A stretch of DNA of 23,948 nt from an uncultured Parvibacter sp. (GCA_910587945.1 CAJUNI010000024.1:4240-28187); one strand, 5' to 3'; numbered from the stretch's first letter, positions 15,199 to 23,765 are shown. The notes: a model not told the origin generated them from the sequence alone. A program made the numbers and translations.

Positions 15199-15237
15199 AT
15201 GCGCCTTGGCGGAACCCGCGAAGCCAGGGCGCATTTC
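15199..15237 (+). other. Strong hairpin between argG and argH
   Basis: ATGCGCCTTGGC (15199-15210) pairs with GCCAGGGCGCAT (15223-15234), a 12-bp stem with one G-U pair and a 12-base loop, followed by only TTTC. It begins 20 bases after the argG stop. It could be a partial terminator, an RNA-stabilising element at the 3' end of argG mRNA, or a decoupling element that lowers argH relative to argG. Confidence 0.6.
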
Positions 15238-15273
15238 ATGCCTAACAGTGGTAACGATACAAGGAGATTAATT

Positions 15274-16671
15274 ATGGCATTGTGGTCGGGAAGATTTAGC
15301 GAAGGGGTCGATGAGTTCACTCAACGCTTCGGCGCATCTTTGCCGGTGGATAAGCGCATGTACGCCCAAGACATTGCGGGCTCCCGCGCCCATGCCGCCA
15401 TGCTTGCTGCCCAGTCCATCATCTCCGAAGAAGATGCGAAGGCCATCGATGAGGGGCTTGCTTCCATCCTTGCTTCTATCGAGGCGGGCGAATTTACCTT
15501 CGACATTAATGATGAAGATATTCATATGGCTATCGAGTCTGAACTGACGCGGCGGATTGGAAGTGCGGGGGCTCGGCTTCACACTGGGCGCAGCCGCAAT
15601 GATCAAGTGGCTACTGATACGCGGTTGTACATGAAGCAGCGCGCTCAAGATCTTATGAGGGCAAACCTGGCACTGCGTGAAGTTCTGCTGGACCAAGCGG
15701 AAGCGAATTTCGGCGTTATCCTGCCGGGGTATACTCACATGCAGCATGCGCAGCCGGTACTCTTCTCCCATCATCTTCTGGCCTACAACTGGATGCTGGC
15801 CCGTGACTACGTGCGCCTGCAGGCTGCCTGTGATGCGGCCGATGCGTGTCCGTTGGGTGCGGCAGCTCTGGCGGGTACCACCTATCCGCTGGATCGGTTT
15901 GCCACGGCATCTCAACTGGGATTTGATCGGGTTATTCCCAATTCTCTGGATGCGGTTTCAGACCGAGACTTCCTTCTTGATCTGGTTTATGCCTGCAGCG
16001 TATCGTCCATTCATCTGAGTCGACTCTGCGAAGAAATCGTACTTTGGTCTACGGTGGAGTTTTCCTTTATCACGTTGTCTGATTCGTTCTCTACCGGCTC
16101 TTCCATCATGCCGCAAAAGAAAAACCCCGACTTTGCGGAACTGATTCGTGGCAAAACAGGTCGCGTGGTAGGAGATTTAATGGCCTTACTGATGACGCTG
16201 AAGTCGCTTCCCTTGGCCTACAACAAAGATCTCCAGGAAGACAAAGAGGGGGCCATGGACGCGGTGGACACATTGGAAGCTTGCTACCAATGTGCGGCGG
16301 GCATGATTTCCACCTGGACCGTCAATAGAGACAGTATGGCTGCTCAAGCTACGGGTGGGTTTTTGGCGGCTACGGATGTGGCGGATTACTTGGCGAAGAA
16401 GGGCATGCCCTTCCGTCAGGCTCATGAGATTGTGGGATCGCTTGTGAAGCTTTGCGTTGAGCGCGGGTGCGATTTGCCGGATCTGACCTTGGCGGACTTC
16501 CAGGAAAAAACTCCGCTATTTGAGGCGGATATTCAGCAGGCACTCAATATTGAGGCCATCACGGCAGCGCGGACCACCTATGGCGGCACCGGTCATGAGG
16601 CGGTCAAGGTGCAACTAGAAGAAGCGCGCACTCAATGGGGGAGCCAGCACGATCTACTTAAGCATTCCTAG
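15274..16671 (+). CDS. argH: Argininosuccinate lyase
   Basis: This 465-residue enzyme of the fumarase/aspartase superfamily splits argininosuccinate into arginine and fumarate. Motifs are the N-terminal ALWSGRFSEGVDEFTQRFGA, HTGRSRNDQ (103-111), GYTHMQHAQPV and the signature loop GSSIMPQKKNPD (275-286), which carries the catalytic serine. ATG 15274 is chosen because AAGGAG lies eight bases upstream and MALWSGRF is the family N-terminus. The open frame back to 15187 would run through the intergenic hairpin. It is the last gene of the arginine set; a complex repeat and a new promoter follow. Confidence 0.96.
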   Translation: MALWSGRFSEGVDEFTQRFGASLPVDKRMYAQDIAGSRAHAAMLAAQSIISEEDAKAIDEGLASILASIEAGEFTFDINDEDIHMAIESELTRRIGSAGARLHTGRSRNDQVATDTRLYMKQRAQDLMRANLALREVLLDQAEANFGVILPGYTHMQHAQPVLFSHHLLAYNWMLARDYVRLQAACDAADACPLGAAALAGTTYPLDRFATASQLGFDRVIPNSLDAVSDRDFLLDLVYACSVSSIHLSRLCEEIVLWSTVEFSFITLSDSFSTGSSIMPQKKNPDFAELIRGKTGRVVGDLMALLMTLKSLPLAYNKDLQEDKEGAMDAVDTLEACYQCAAGMISTWTVNRDSMAAQATGGFLAATDVADYLAKKGMPFRQAHEIVGSLVKLCVERGCDLPDLTLADFQEKTPLFEADIQQALNIEAITAARTTYGGTGHEAVKVQLEEARTQWGSQHDLLKHS

Positions 16672-16679
16672 GCTATCTG

Positions 16680-16740
16680 GCCGGTTCGTTGTGGCGTTCG
16701 CATGACGCCGGCCCGAACCGGCTAAAACGCCACTTCGGGC
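16680..16740 (+). other. Overlapping, mutually exclusive hairpins between argH and the PBP gene
   Basis: GCCGGTTCG (16680-16688) pairs with CGAACCGGC (16714-16722), enclosing a second stem GGCGT/ACGCC (16693-16697 with 16705-16709). Two competing pairings exist: GTGGCGTT (16691-16698) with AACGCCAC (16726-16733), and GCCCGAA (16711-16717) with TTCGGGC (16734-16740). No T-run follows, so it is not a standard terminator. Lying just after argH, it may act as an mRNA 3'-end structure. Confidence 0.5.
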
Positions 16741-16742
16741 GA

Positions 16743-16751
16743 TGGTACAAT
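16743..16751 (+). promoter_or_regulatory. Extended -10 promoter element of the PBP gene
   Basis: TGGTACAAT fits an extended -10 (TGnTAtAAT). It has no good -35 at 17 bases upstream, which is normal for this promoter type. It would start transcription about 25 bases before the PBP start codon, giving a short leader, and follows directly on the hairpin cluster after argH. Confidence 0.55.
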
Positions 16752-16783
16752 GGCGCGGATAACCAAGCGAGCGGAGGTTCGGT

Positions 16784-19012
16784 ATGGGTTCACGCGCCAT
16801 GAAGCGGCGTCGCGGCACAAAAGTGAGCAATAAAAAGTCCATCGTCTTAGGCGTTTTGACGGTGTTTGTGGGTCTGGTAGTTGTGGGATGCATTGGTGTG
16901 TTTTCCCTCTGTTCCTCATGGCTAACCGACCTTCCCGATTACGCGAATGCCGACGCGTACAATTCCTCAAAACCCACGACGGTCTATGCTGCCGATGGCA
17001 CCACGGTGCTGGCAGAATTCCAGTTGGAAAATCGCGAGCCGGTTACCTTAGAGCAGATTAGCCCTTATGTGCTAGAGGGCACCGTTGCTACCGAGGACGA
17101 ACGCTTCTACAGCCACAATGGCGTTGACATGTTTGGTATTGCTCGTGCTCTGGTAAATAACATGCTTGGTGGCGAACTTGAGGGTGCCTCCACCATTACC
17201 CAGCAGTTTGTACGTAATACCATCCTGTCGGAGGAAATGAACGACATTTCCCTCAAGCGTAAGGTGCGTGAGGCCTATATCTCACTCAAGCTCGAAGAGC
17301 AGTACGATAAAGACGAGATTCTTTTGATGTACCTCAACACCATTAATTATGGTTCTGGCGCCTATGGCATTCAGGCAGCTGCCCAGCGTTACTTCTCCTT
17401 GAATGCCAACGAGCTCAACGTGGTTCAGGCGGCTACCTTGGTGGGTATTCCGCAGTCACCTACTTATAACAACCCCATCGATAATCCCGAGAATTGCCTC
17501 AAGCGTCGCAACGTAGTGTTAGAGCGCATGCTGCGCAATGGATTTATTGATCAAGCTACCTATGATCAAGCGGTGGCCACTCCGCTGGAGTTGAACCCCA
17601 CTACGTTCTCTCAGACCGGCATCTTGGCCTATCCCTATTTCACGAGTTATGTGCGCGACCAACTTACGGATCCCAATGGAAAGTACGCCTACTCAACGGC
17701 AGAAATCTTCAAGGGTGGGTTGACGGTCTATACCACCTTAGATCCCTTCATTCAGGATGCCGCCCAAGACGCCGCTGATGAAAAGCAGGCTCAAACGGGC
17801 GAACCGTTCGAGGTATCTTTGGTAGCTATTGATCCTGACAACGGCTTCATTCGAGCCATGGTGGGTGGTAAAGACTTTAACGAAACCCAGGTAAACATGG
17901 CCACAGGCTCTGGCGGTTCTGGTCGTCAAGCTGGCTCCTCGTTTAAGACCTTTACCTTGGCGGCCGCTATCGAAGAGGGTATTGATCCGGAAACCATGAT
18001 CGACGCGGGTTCGCGGGCTGAGTTCCCCGGTTGGTCCGTGCATAACATTGGCTATGTCGATTATGGTACGCGCTCCATTACCAGTGCCTTTGCCGTGTCA
18101 TCTAATACAGCCTTTGCGCGGTTGTGCTTAGCGCTTGGTCCGTCAAAGGTAGCAGAAATGGCCCATAAACTGGGTATCACCTCAACGCTTGAAAACGTCG
18201 GGTCGTTGACGCTCGGCACCTCTTTGGTAACACCTTTAGAGATGGCGGACGCCTATGCTACGTTAGCAAATGGCGGTACTCACTATGATCCGGAATGCAT
18301 TACGCGCATTGTGGATCGAACGGGTAAAGTCATTGTGGATAACGAACACCCCGAAGGAGAGCGTGTTATCTCTGAAGAGGTAGCCCATGCTACGGTCGAG
18401 GTTATGAAGGGTGTGGTTACTTCTGGTACGGGTCGTGCGGCACGGCTCTCTTCAGGGCAGGTGGCTGCTGGCAAAACCGGTACCGCGGACCTTTATAAAG
18501 ACAACTGGTTCTGTGGCATTACGCCTCAGCTATCGGTAGCCATTTGGTTGGGTGACCGCTCCGACATTACGGTAGCGAAGTCCATCCCTGGTGGCATTAC
18601 GGCAGCAAGCGTATTTGCCCGGTTCTTGGATACGGTGTTGGAGGGGCAGCCTCACGAGGAATTCCCTACGGCAGGTAAGCCGGTGTATACCAAGTACACC
18701 AACGCCGAATATAACATCGGTGGCTACTATGGCTCGGGCGATAGTGATGCCGACGAAAAGGCCGAGGATGCTGAGTCTGGCCAGATTCAAGAACCCGTGG
18801 ATCCGCCAACCGGTTCCGAAGGTGGTGGAAACGAGGGCGGTGGCACAAGCCCTGAACAGCCCGAGAATCCGACGCAGCCTACGGATCCTGAAACTCCGGA
18901 GCCGCCTACAGGAGGAGATCCTGATCCGGGCGACACCGAAAATCCCGGTGGCGACGGTGATGGTGGTGGCGACGGGGGTGGCGACAATCCTCCCACGGAA
19001 AATAGCGATTAG
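16784..19012 (+). CDS. Class A penicillin-binding protein (transglycosylase/transpeptidase)
   Basis: This 742-residue cell-wall synthase polymerises lipid II and cross-links peptidoglycan outside the membrane. A basic N-terminus (MKRRRGTKVSNKK) precedes one signal-anchor helix (about residues 23-47). The glycosyltransferase family 51 domain follows, with TEDERFYSHNGVD (catalytic-type Glu104) and GASTITQQFVRN. The transpeptidase domain has SSFK (nucleophile Ser385), SSN (439-441) and KTGT (564-567). The final stretch of about 90 residues is a Gly/Pro/Glu/Asp-rich low-complexity tail, common in actinobacterial PBPs and probably extended in the wall. GGAGG lies upstream of the ATG. The lipoprotein gene follows after 50 bases and may be co-transcribed. 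Confidence 0.96.
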   Translation: MGSRAMKRRRGTKVSNKKSIVLGVLTVFVGLVVVGCIGVFSLCSSWLTDLPDYANADAYNSSKPTTVYAADGTTVLAEFQLENREPVTLEQISPYVLEGTVATEDERFYSHNGVDMFGIARALVNNMLGGELEGASTITQQFVRNTILSEEMNDISLKRKVREAYISLKLEEQYDKDEILLMYLNTINYGSGAYGIQAAAQRYFSLNANELNVVQAATLVGIPQSPTYNNPIDNPENCLKRRNVVLERMLRNGFIDQATYDQAVATPLELNPTTFSQTGILAYPYFTSYVRDQLTDPNGKYAYSTAEIFKGGLTVYTTLDPFIQDAAQDAADEKQAQTGEPFEVSLVAIDPDNGFIRAMVGGKDFNETQVNMATGSGGSGRQAGSSFKTFTLAAAIEEGIDPETMIDAGSRAEFPGWSVHNIGYVDYGTRSITSAFAVSSNTAFARLCLALGPSKVAEMAHKLGITSTLENVGSLTLGTSLVTPLEMADAYATLANGGTHYDPECITRIVDRTGKVIVDNEHPEGERVISEEVAHATVEVMKGVVTSGTGRAARLSSGQVAAGKTGTADLYKDNWFCGITPQLSVAIWLGDRSDITVAKSIPGGITAASVFARFLDTVLEGQPHEEFPTAGKPVYTKYTNAEYNIGGYYGSGDSDADEKAEDAESGQIQEPVDPPTGSEGGGNEGGGTSPEQPENPTQPTDPETPEPPTGGDPDPGDTENPGGDGDGGGDGGGDNPPTENSD

Positions 19013-19062
19013 TTCGATGGTGCGTAGTTCGAACAAAGATAATAGGTAGCAAGGAGCTGCTC

Positions 19063-19572
19063 ATGAAGCAACGAAGCAAACGATATTCCTTTACTTTGGT
19101 GGCCGTGGTTATGGCTATGGCACTCTGCTTATTGTCCGGGTGCTTGGGCGCTCCTGCGGGTAATACGGCTCAATCCGAGAACGTGACCTATATGTCCAAA
19201 GCCCATTCTTCTATGGAAGAACTCACCGAAACACTGGATGCGTTCAATGAGGCGGTGGCGCGTCAGGATATCGTGACTATGCGCACCCAGGCCGAAAATG
19301 CAAACCGGGTCATCGATGCATTTACCGCTATTGAGGCTCCGGAAGTCCTTGCCGATGTTCGTCAGGACTATGTGGATGGTTGTGTGGCATTGCAGGGAGC
19401 TCTGAGTGATTACGTGGCACTCTATGGTGACATTACCTCCGCAACACCAGAACACCCCTTCGACTACAGCACCTATGATGGGCGCGTTCAGGCTATTCAA
19501 AAAGCCTATGACGAAGGAATTCAGATGCTCCAGAGCGGCGATCAGCGCGCCATTGATCTGGAAAATGAATAG
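19063..19572 (+). CDS. Small predicted lipoprotein of unknown function
   Basis: This encodes 169 residues. A basic start (MKQRSKRYS) and a hydrophobic stretch end in the lipobox LSGC, with the lipidated cysteine at Cys27, so the mature protein should sit on the outer face of the membrane. The rest is mainly helical and acidic, with no recognised domain: STMEELTETL-like helices around 45-60, then QAENANRVIDAFTAIEAPEV and a C-terminal helix KAYDEGIQMLQSGDQRAIDL. AAGGAG precedes the ATG. It lies between the PBP and U32 genes, and an envelope role is inferred only from the lipobox and the PBP neighbour. Confidence 0.8.
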   Translation: MKQRSKRYSFTLVAVVMAMALCLLSGCLGAPAGNTAQSENVTYMSKAHSSMEELTETLDAFNEAVARQDIVTMRTQAENANRVIDAFTAIEAPEVLADVRQDYVDGCVALQGALSDYVALYGDITSATPEHPFDYSTYDGRVQAIQKAYDEGIQMLQSGDQRAIDLENE

Positions 19573-19602
19573 GGCTGTACCTCCCATAACCGAAGGAAAT
19601 TC

Positions 19603-22206
19603 ATGAGTGTACCTACCGTCGAGCTTTTGGCTCCTGCTGGGAGTTGGGCTGCTCTTCATGGGGCAGTAACTGCAGGGGCTGACGCAGTCTACCTTGGCCT
19701 AGATGCCTTCAACGCCCGGCGCAACGCAGATAACTTTACCCTCGAAACGCTCGGTGAGGCGCTTTCCTATGCCCACAGCCGCGGGGTAAAAATCTACATC
19801 ACGCTAAACACGGTCATTCTTCCCGAAGAAGTAACGGAAGCGCTGGAGTACGCGCGCCAAGCATTTCGTCAAGGAGCCGATGGTTTCATTGTGCAAGACC
19901 TCGGTCTTGCCGATGAGTTAGCTCGCACGTTGCCGGAGGCTTCCATTCATATTTCTACCCAAATGAATATTCATAGCGAAGCGGGCCTCTATGCCGCCGC
20001 TCGTTTGGGCGCGGATCGGGTTACGCTCGCCCGCGAGCTTTCGGTAGAAGAAATCGCACATTTATGTGCCCGGGCAACCGAGCTTGGCATGGAAGTAGAG
20101 GTCTTTGCTCACGGTGCCATTTGCGTGTGCTATTCGGGCCAGTGCTATCTCTCCTCTATGATCGGCGGCCGTTCTGCCAATCGAGGACTGTGTGCCCAAG
20201 CCTGCCGTCTTCCCTATGAGTTGCACAACAGCGCGGTGTCCAAGCCGCTCAAAAGCTCGGGGGATCACTTGCTGTCGCCGGCGGATCTGTGCTCGGTGAG
20301 CGTGGTGCCGGACTTGGTGAAGGCAGGAGTTGCCTCCTTAAAGATTGAAGGCCGCATGAAATCGGCGACCTATGTGGCCGAAGTGGTTGCGGTCTATCGC
20401 GAAGCCCTCGACCGTGCCCTGGCGGAATGGGACCAGCCGAACTCAGAAGTTGATGCTGCCACTGCCGCTCAGGAAGAGGAGCGGCTGGCGGCCGTGTTCT
20501 CTCGCGGTCTTACTACGGCCTATCTTGAAGGCGAACGCGGTAATGCCATGATGAGCTATCAGCGCCCCAATAATCGAGGCCAAGCCATCGGACGTGTGGC
20601 CGAGGTGCGGGGAAGCTCCGTTTTGGTAAAGCCCACGAAGCCGCTTGTGACCGGCGATGTTCTGGAAGTTTGGACGGGTAAGGGCCACGGCACCCTTGTG
20701 GTGGAAGACGCTACTCCCACCAAGTCGGGCTGCGTGATCCTCGATGGGTCCCAGATGAAATATAAGCCCAAGGCCTCAGATCGCGTGTTTCGCGTGCGCA
20801 GTGCAGAAGCGGCCTTTGAAGATAAGGATCATGAGCCGCGCATTCCGGTACAAGGCAGCGTTCGCTTGCGGCTTGGCGAGCCTGTGGCCTTTGAGTTTTG
20901 GCCTGCGTCTGAAGAAGCAGTGCGCCAAGCGGGCGAAGCACAGGGCTTGCGCTGGACGAGTCAGGGCGCCCTGGTGGATGACCCAACCATTTCTCAAGAG
21001 CTGAAAGAGCGATACCAAAGTGCGTTGGCGATTGCTCGCCGGATCGCAGCCGCTCATCCCGAGGCACGGGGCAGTGCCCTCGGTCCTGTTGTAGAAACCG
21101 CTAAAACCAAAGCGGTTACGCCTGAGGATGTCTATGCTCATGTCGATCGCTTGGGTGCTACGGATTTCTCGCTGCTAGGTCTTTCCATCGAGCTTGATGA
21201 GGGCGTGGGTATTGGATTTTCCCAACTCCATCGCGGTCGCAGCGATGCTTTAGCAGCTCTCTATGAACAGTTAGCGCCCAGCCACGAACGCTCGCTTCCA
21301 CGGGTGGAGGTTCGTCCTTGGGTCTGCGAGACACCCACTCCCGGTTGCCGTATTGCGGCAGTGGCTACAAACCCGGTGTGCGCTCGCGCAGCTAAGCGAG
21401 CGGGGGCTGACATCATTTACGTGCCGGCGCTCAACTATCGACGCGGTCAGGCCACCATTGCCGGGCAGCTTACGGCTACCACCGAACAAGCAGGTTACCC
21501 TAAGCAGTGTGTGCCGCTGCTTCCCACTGTGGACCACGATGCGGTGGGTAGTGCCCGGGAGACCCAGAGCAGCGCTGACCCCTGGCGCTATGTGGAGCCA
21601 GGAAAGCCGGTGTTGGTGGAAAGCCTGGGAAGCGTAGAGCGTGCACTGCAAGAAGAGGCCCTGGTAGATGTGGGGTGGCATCTGCCGGTGACCAACGGGC
21701 TCACCCTTGATACCTTGGCATCTTGGGGTGCTAAACGAGTCTGGCTCTCTCCTGAGCTCACGCTGCAGCAAATCACGGAGTTGGCCGGGAAACGCCCCGT
21801 GGAGGTTGGGGTTATGATCATGGGAGCCCAGGAACTCATGATCACAGAACACTGCCTCCTTATGAGTCAAGGGTCATGTAATCAGCAGTGCGAAACCTGT
21901 GCGCGCCGCAAAAGCCCCCATTTCCTCAAGGATCGCAAGGGCTATGAGTTCCCGGTGGTAACTGACTGTCTTGGTCGAAGCCATCTCTATAACAGTGTGC
22001 CTTTGGATATCGCCCATACCATGCCGGAATTGTTGGCGGCCGGAGTGTCTGCGTTTTTGGTCGATACCACATTAATGAATGGTGAAGAGGCTGCCCAAGC
22101 GGTAGGGCGAGCGGTGCGCGCGTTGGCTGTTGCTCGCTCTGATGGCAATGCCATCGCTAAAATGCCCCACAGCACCAGCGGCCATCTCTTCCGCGGCGTC
22201 TCGTAG
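19603..22206 (+). CDS. U32 peptidase-family protein (RlhA-like, with C-terminal Cys-rich segment)
   Basis: This 867-residue protein has the U32 signature VFAHGAICVCYSGQCYLSSM (residues 167-186) continuing into GGRSANRGLCAQACRLPYEL, with conserved cysteines at 174/176, 181, 197 and 201. The early part (LLAPAGSWAALHGAVTAGAD, then AVYLGL) is the usual TIM-barrel start. After about residue 400 the DUF3656-type middle region follows. The C-terminus carries another cysteine group (751, 759, 763, 766, 789) in HCLLMSQGSCNQQCETCARR and VTDCLGRSHL. Despite the family name, characterised members such as E. coli RlhA hydroxylate 23S rRNA and TrhP hydroxylates tRNA, so an RNA-modifying role is more likely than proteolysis. 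GAAGG precedes the ATG, 30 bases after the lipoprotein stop. Confidence 0.88.
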   Translation: MSVPTVELLAPAGSWAALHGAVTAGADAVYLGLDAFNARRNADNFTLETLGEALSYAHSRGVKIYITLNTVILPEEVTEALEYARQAFRQGADGFIVQDLGLADELARTLPEASIHISTQMNIHSEAGLYAAARLGADRVTLARELSVEEIAHLCARATELGMEVEVFAHGAICVCYSGQCYLSSMIGGRSANRGLCAQACRLPYELHNSAVSKPLKSSGDHLLSPADLCSVSVVPDLVKAGVASLKIEGRMKSATYVAEVVAVYREALDRALAEWDQPNSEVDAATAAQEEERLAAVFSRGLTTAYLEGERGNAMMSYQRPNNRGQAIGRVAEVRGSSVLVKPTKPLVTGDVLEVWTGKGHGTLVVEDATPTKSGCVILDGSQMKYKPKASDRVFRVRSAEAAFEDKDHEPRIPVQGSVRLRLGEPVAFEFWPASEEAVRQAGEAQGLRWTSQGALVDDPTISQELKERYQSALAIARRIAAAHPEARGSALGPVVETAKTKAVTPEDVYAHVDRLGATDFSLLGLSIELDEGVGIGFSQLHRGRSDALAALYEQLAPSHERSLPRVEVRPWVCETPTPGCRIAAVATNPVCARAAKRAGADIIYVPALNYRRGQATIAGQLTATTEQAGYPKQCVPLLPTVDHDAVGSARETQSSADPWRYVEPGKPVLVESLGSVERALQEEALVDVGWHLPVTNGLTLDTLASWGAKRVWLSPELTLQQITELAGKRPVEVGVMIMGAQELMITEHCLLMSQGSCNQQCETCARRKSPHFLKDRKGYEFPVVTDCLGRSHLYNSVPLDIAHTMPELLAAGVSAFLVDTTLMNGEEAAQAVGRAVRALAVARSDGNAIAKMPHSTSGHLFRGVS

Positions 22207-22248
22207 AGTTCCCTAAGTCGAGTCAAGAGTCTTATCCATTGCTTGGAG

Positions 22249-22286
22249 TACAATAGCCCGCTGAGCATTGCCCGGCGGGCGTTTTA
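22249..22286 (+). promoter_or_regulatory. -10-like element and terminator-like hairpin in front of tyrS
   Basis: TACAAT (22249-22254) resembles a -10 box but has no good -35. Two bases later, GCCCGC (22256-22261) pairs with GCGGGC (22275-22280), extended by one T-G pair, and is followed by GTTTTAG. The hairpin may simply terminate the U32 gene. If transcription starts at TACAAT, only part of the left arm would be transcribed; if it starts further upstream, the hairpin would be an attenuator in the tyrS leader. Confidence 0.5.
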
Positions 22287-22311
22287 GAGCCTATTAAAAG
22301 GAGAGTAGTTC

Positions 22312-23520
22312 ATGACCCCTCAAGAGCAGTTGGCCACCATTATGTCGGGAACTGATCGCATTGTTCCCGAAAGTGCCCTATTAAAGAAGTTGGAGCGCGG
22401 CGTTCCGCTTAACATTAAGCTGGGTGTTGATCCTACTGCTCCCGATATTCATCTGGGTCATGCTGTCCCGCTGCGTAAACTTCGCCAGTTCCAGGATCTC
22501 GGTCATGAAGTGACGCTCATTATTGGAGATGGCACGGCGCTGATTGGCGATCCGTCGGGTCGCAACTCAACGCGCCCTCAGCTCTCTCGGGAACAAGTTG
22601 CAGCTAACGCGCAAACCTATGTAGACCAAGCATTTAAAGTGTTGGATCCTGAGCGGACTACCCTTCGCTATAACTCGGAATGGATCCTTTCGCTTTCAAT
22701 GGAAGAACTGCTGAAGCTGCTGAGTAATTTCACGGTGGCTCGCATTCTGGAGCGCGACGACTTCCATAATCGTTATACCTCCAATCAGCCGATTAGCCTT
22801 CACGAGTTTTTGTATCCCGTGATGCAGGCCTATGACTCTGCCGTTATCAAGGCTGATGTGGAATTGGGTGGCACCGACCAACTCTTCAACTTGCTGGCAG
22901 GTCGAGAACTCATGGAAAAACTCGGCATGGAACCTCAGGTGTGCCTCACCCTGCCGCTGCTTGAAGGCACCGACGGTGTGCGTAAGATGTCGAAGTCCTA
23001 TGGCAACTACGTAGGCTTAACCGATGAGCCGTCCGATATGTTTGGCAAGATCATGTCAATTCCTGACGAACTCATGGTGAAGTACTACCGATTGGCTTCC
23101 ACCGAAGAGGTGGCTCAGATCGATGCCATTGAGGCAGGCTTGGCCAACGACAGCCTACACCCCAATAAGGTAAAGCGCGCCTTAGCTCGCAACATCGTCG
23201 AGCTTTATCATGGCGAAGAAGCTGCCGTGGCTGCCGAGGAGGCCTTCGACCGCGTATTCAAGCAGCACGAAATGCCCGAGGACATTCCCACCTTTGCTGC
23301 CGACTTAACGCCGAACGACCAAGGGTTGGTCTATGTGGCTAAGATTCTCCACGAAGCTGGTTTGGCGAGTAGCGCCGGCGAAGCGCGCCGACTTATTGAT
23401 GGTGGTGGCGTCAAAGTAAATGGCGAAGCCTTGGCTAAGGGTGACTACAACTTGGAGCCTGGTCGCTTAGAGGGAGCGGTTATTCAAGTGGGGAAGCGTA
23501 AGTTCGCTCAGCTGGTGTAG
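22312..23520 (+). CDS. tyrS: Tyrosyl-tRNA synthetase
   Basis: This 402-residue class I aminoacyl-tRNA synthetase charges tRNA-Tyr. The HIGH motif is HLGH (47-50) in GVDPTAPDIHLGHAVPLRK, and the KMSKS loop is intact at 225-229. The tyrosine-binding blocks EFLYPVMQAYDSAVIKADVE and GGTDQLFN are present. The last 65 or so residues form an S4-type RNA-binding domain (AGEARRLIDGGGVKVNG). Length and motif spacing fit the second TyrS type (TyrZ-like) found in many bacteria. AAAAGGAGAG precedes the ATG. No tyrosine T-box is seen in the short leader. A strong terminator follows. Confidence 0.96.
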   Translation: MTPQEQLATIMSGTDRIVPESALLKKLERGVPLNIKLGVDPTAPDIHLGHAVPLRKLRQFQDLGHEVTLIIGDGTALIGDPSGRNSTRPQLSREQVAANAQTYVDQAFKVLDPERTTLRYNSEWILSLSMEELLKLLSNFTVARILERDDFHNRYTSNQPISLHEFLYPVMQAYDSAVIKADVELGGTDQLFNLLAGRELMEKLGMEPQVCLTLPLLEGTDGVRKMSKSYGNYVGLTDEPSDMFGKIMSIPDELMVKYYRLASTEEVAQIDAIEAGLANDSLHPNKVKRALARNIVELYHGEEAAVAAEEAFDRVFKQHEMPEDIPTFAADLTPNDQGLVYVAKILHEAGLASSAGEARRLIDGGGVKVNGEALAKGDYNLEPGRLEGAVIQVGKRKFAQLV

Positions 23521-23560
23521 TGGCTAGCTGCTATCGCAACGTTCTTTACATATATATAGG

Positions 23561-23595
23561 GAAGGGTGACGCCGGAGAGCGTTGCCCTTCTTTTA
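23561..23595 (+). terminator. Intrinsic terminator of tyrS
   Basis: GAAGGGTGACGC (23561-23572) pairs with GCGTTGCCCTTC (23579-23590), a 12-bp stem with two G-U pairs and a 6-base loop, followed by TTTTA. Confidence 0.9.
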
Positions 23596-23684
23596 TAAGG
23601 GATGGTATTCACTTGAGAAATGTGGTTAGCAAAGGGCTTTTGGGCACGGAGAAAGTCACTTTTGAAAAAAGATAAAATTGGGTA

Positions 23685-23713
23685 TTGCCAACCAAATAGG
23701 CAATGGGTACAAT
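23685..23713 (+). promoter_or_regulatory. Upstream sigma70-type promoter with an inverted repeat
   Basis: TTGCCA (23685-23690) and TACAAT (23708-23713) are spaced by exactly 17 bases. The -35 and spacer carry ATTGCC (23684-23689) / GGCAAT (23699-23704), an inverted repeat with a 9-base gap, which could be an operator. No gene follows before the rRNA promoter about 130 bases later, so this is either an additional upstream rRNA promoter or the promoter of a small RNA. Confidence 0.5.
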
Positions 23714-23739
23714 AATCAATCCCACCAATCGCTGGAGGG

Positions 23740-23765
23740 GAGCCATCAATCTGATTGATGCGCTC
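23740..23765 (+). other. Hairpin downstream of the upstream promoter
   Basis: GAGCCATCAAT (23740-23750) pairs with ATTGATG-C-GCTC (23754-23765), 11 pairs with one bulged C and a 3-base loop. It is preceded by a GGAGGGGAG purine run but no credible ORF. No T-run follows. Confidence 0.5.

Noticed and set aside
15187..15273. Upstream extension of argH
   Set aside because: The extension passes through the strong intergenic hairpin and lacks family similarity; ATG 15274 has AAGGAG and the standard MALWSGRF start.
19010..19032. Direct repeat TAGTTCGA between the PBP and lipoprotein genes
   Set aside because: Only 8 bp twice, overlapping the PBP stop; too short to distinguish from chance.
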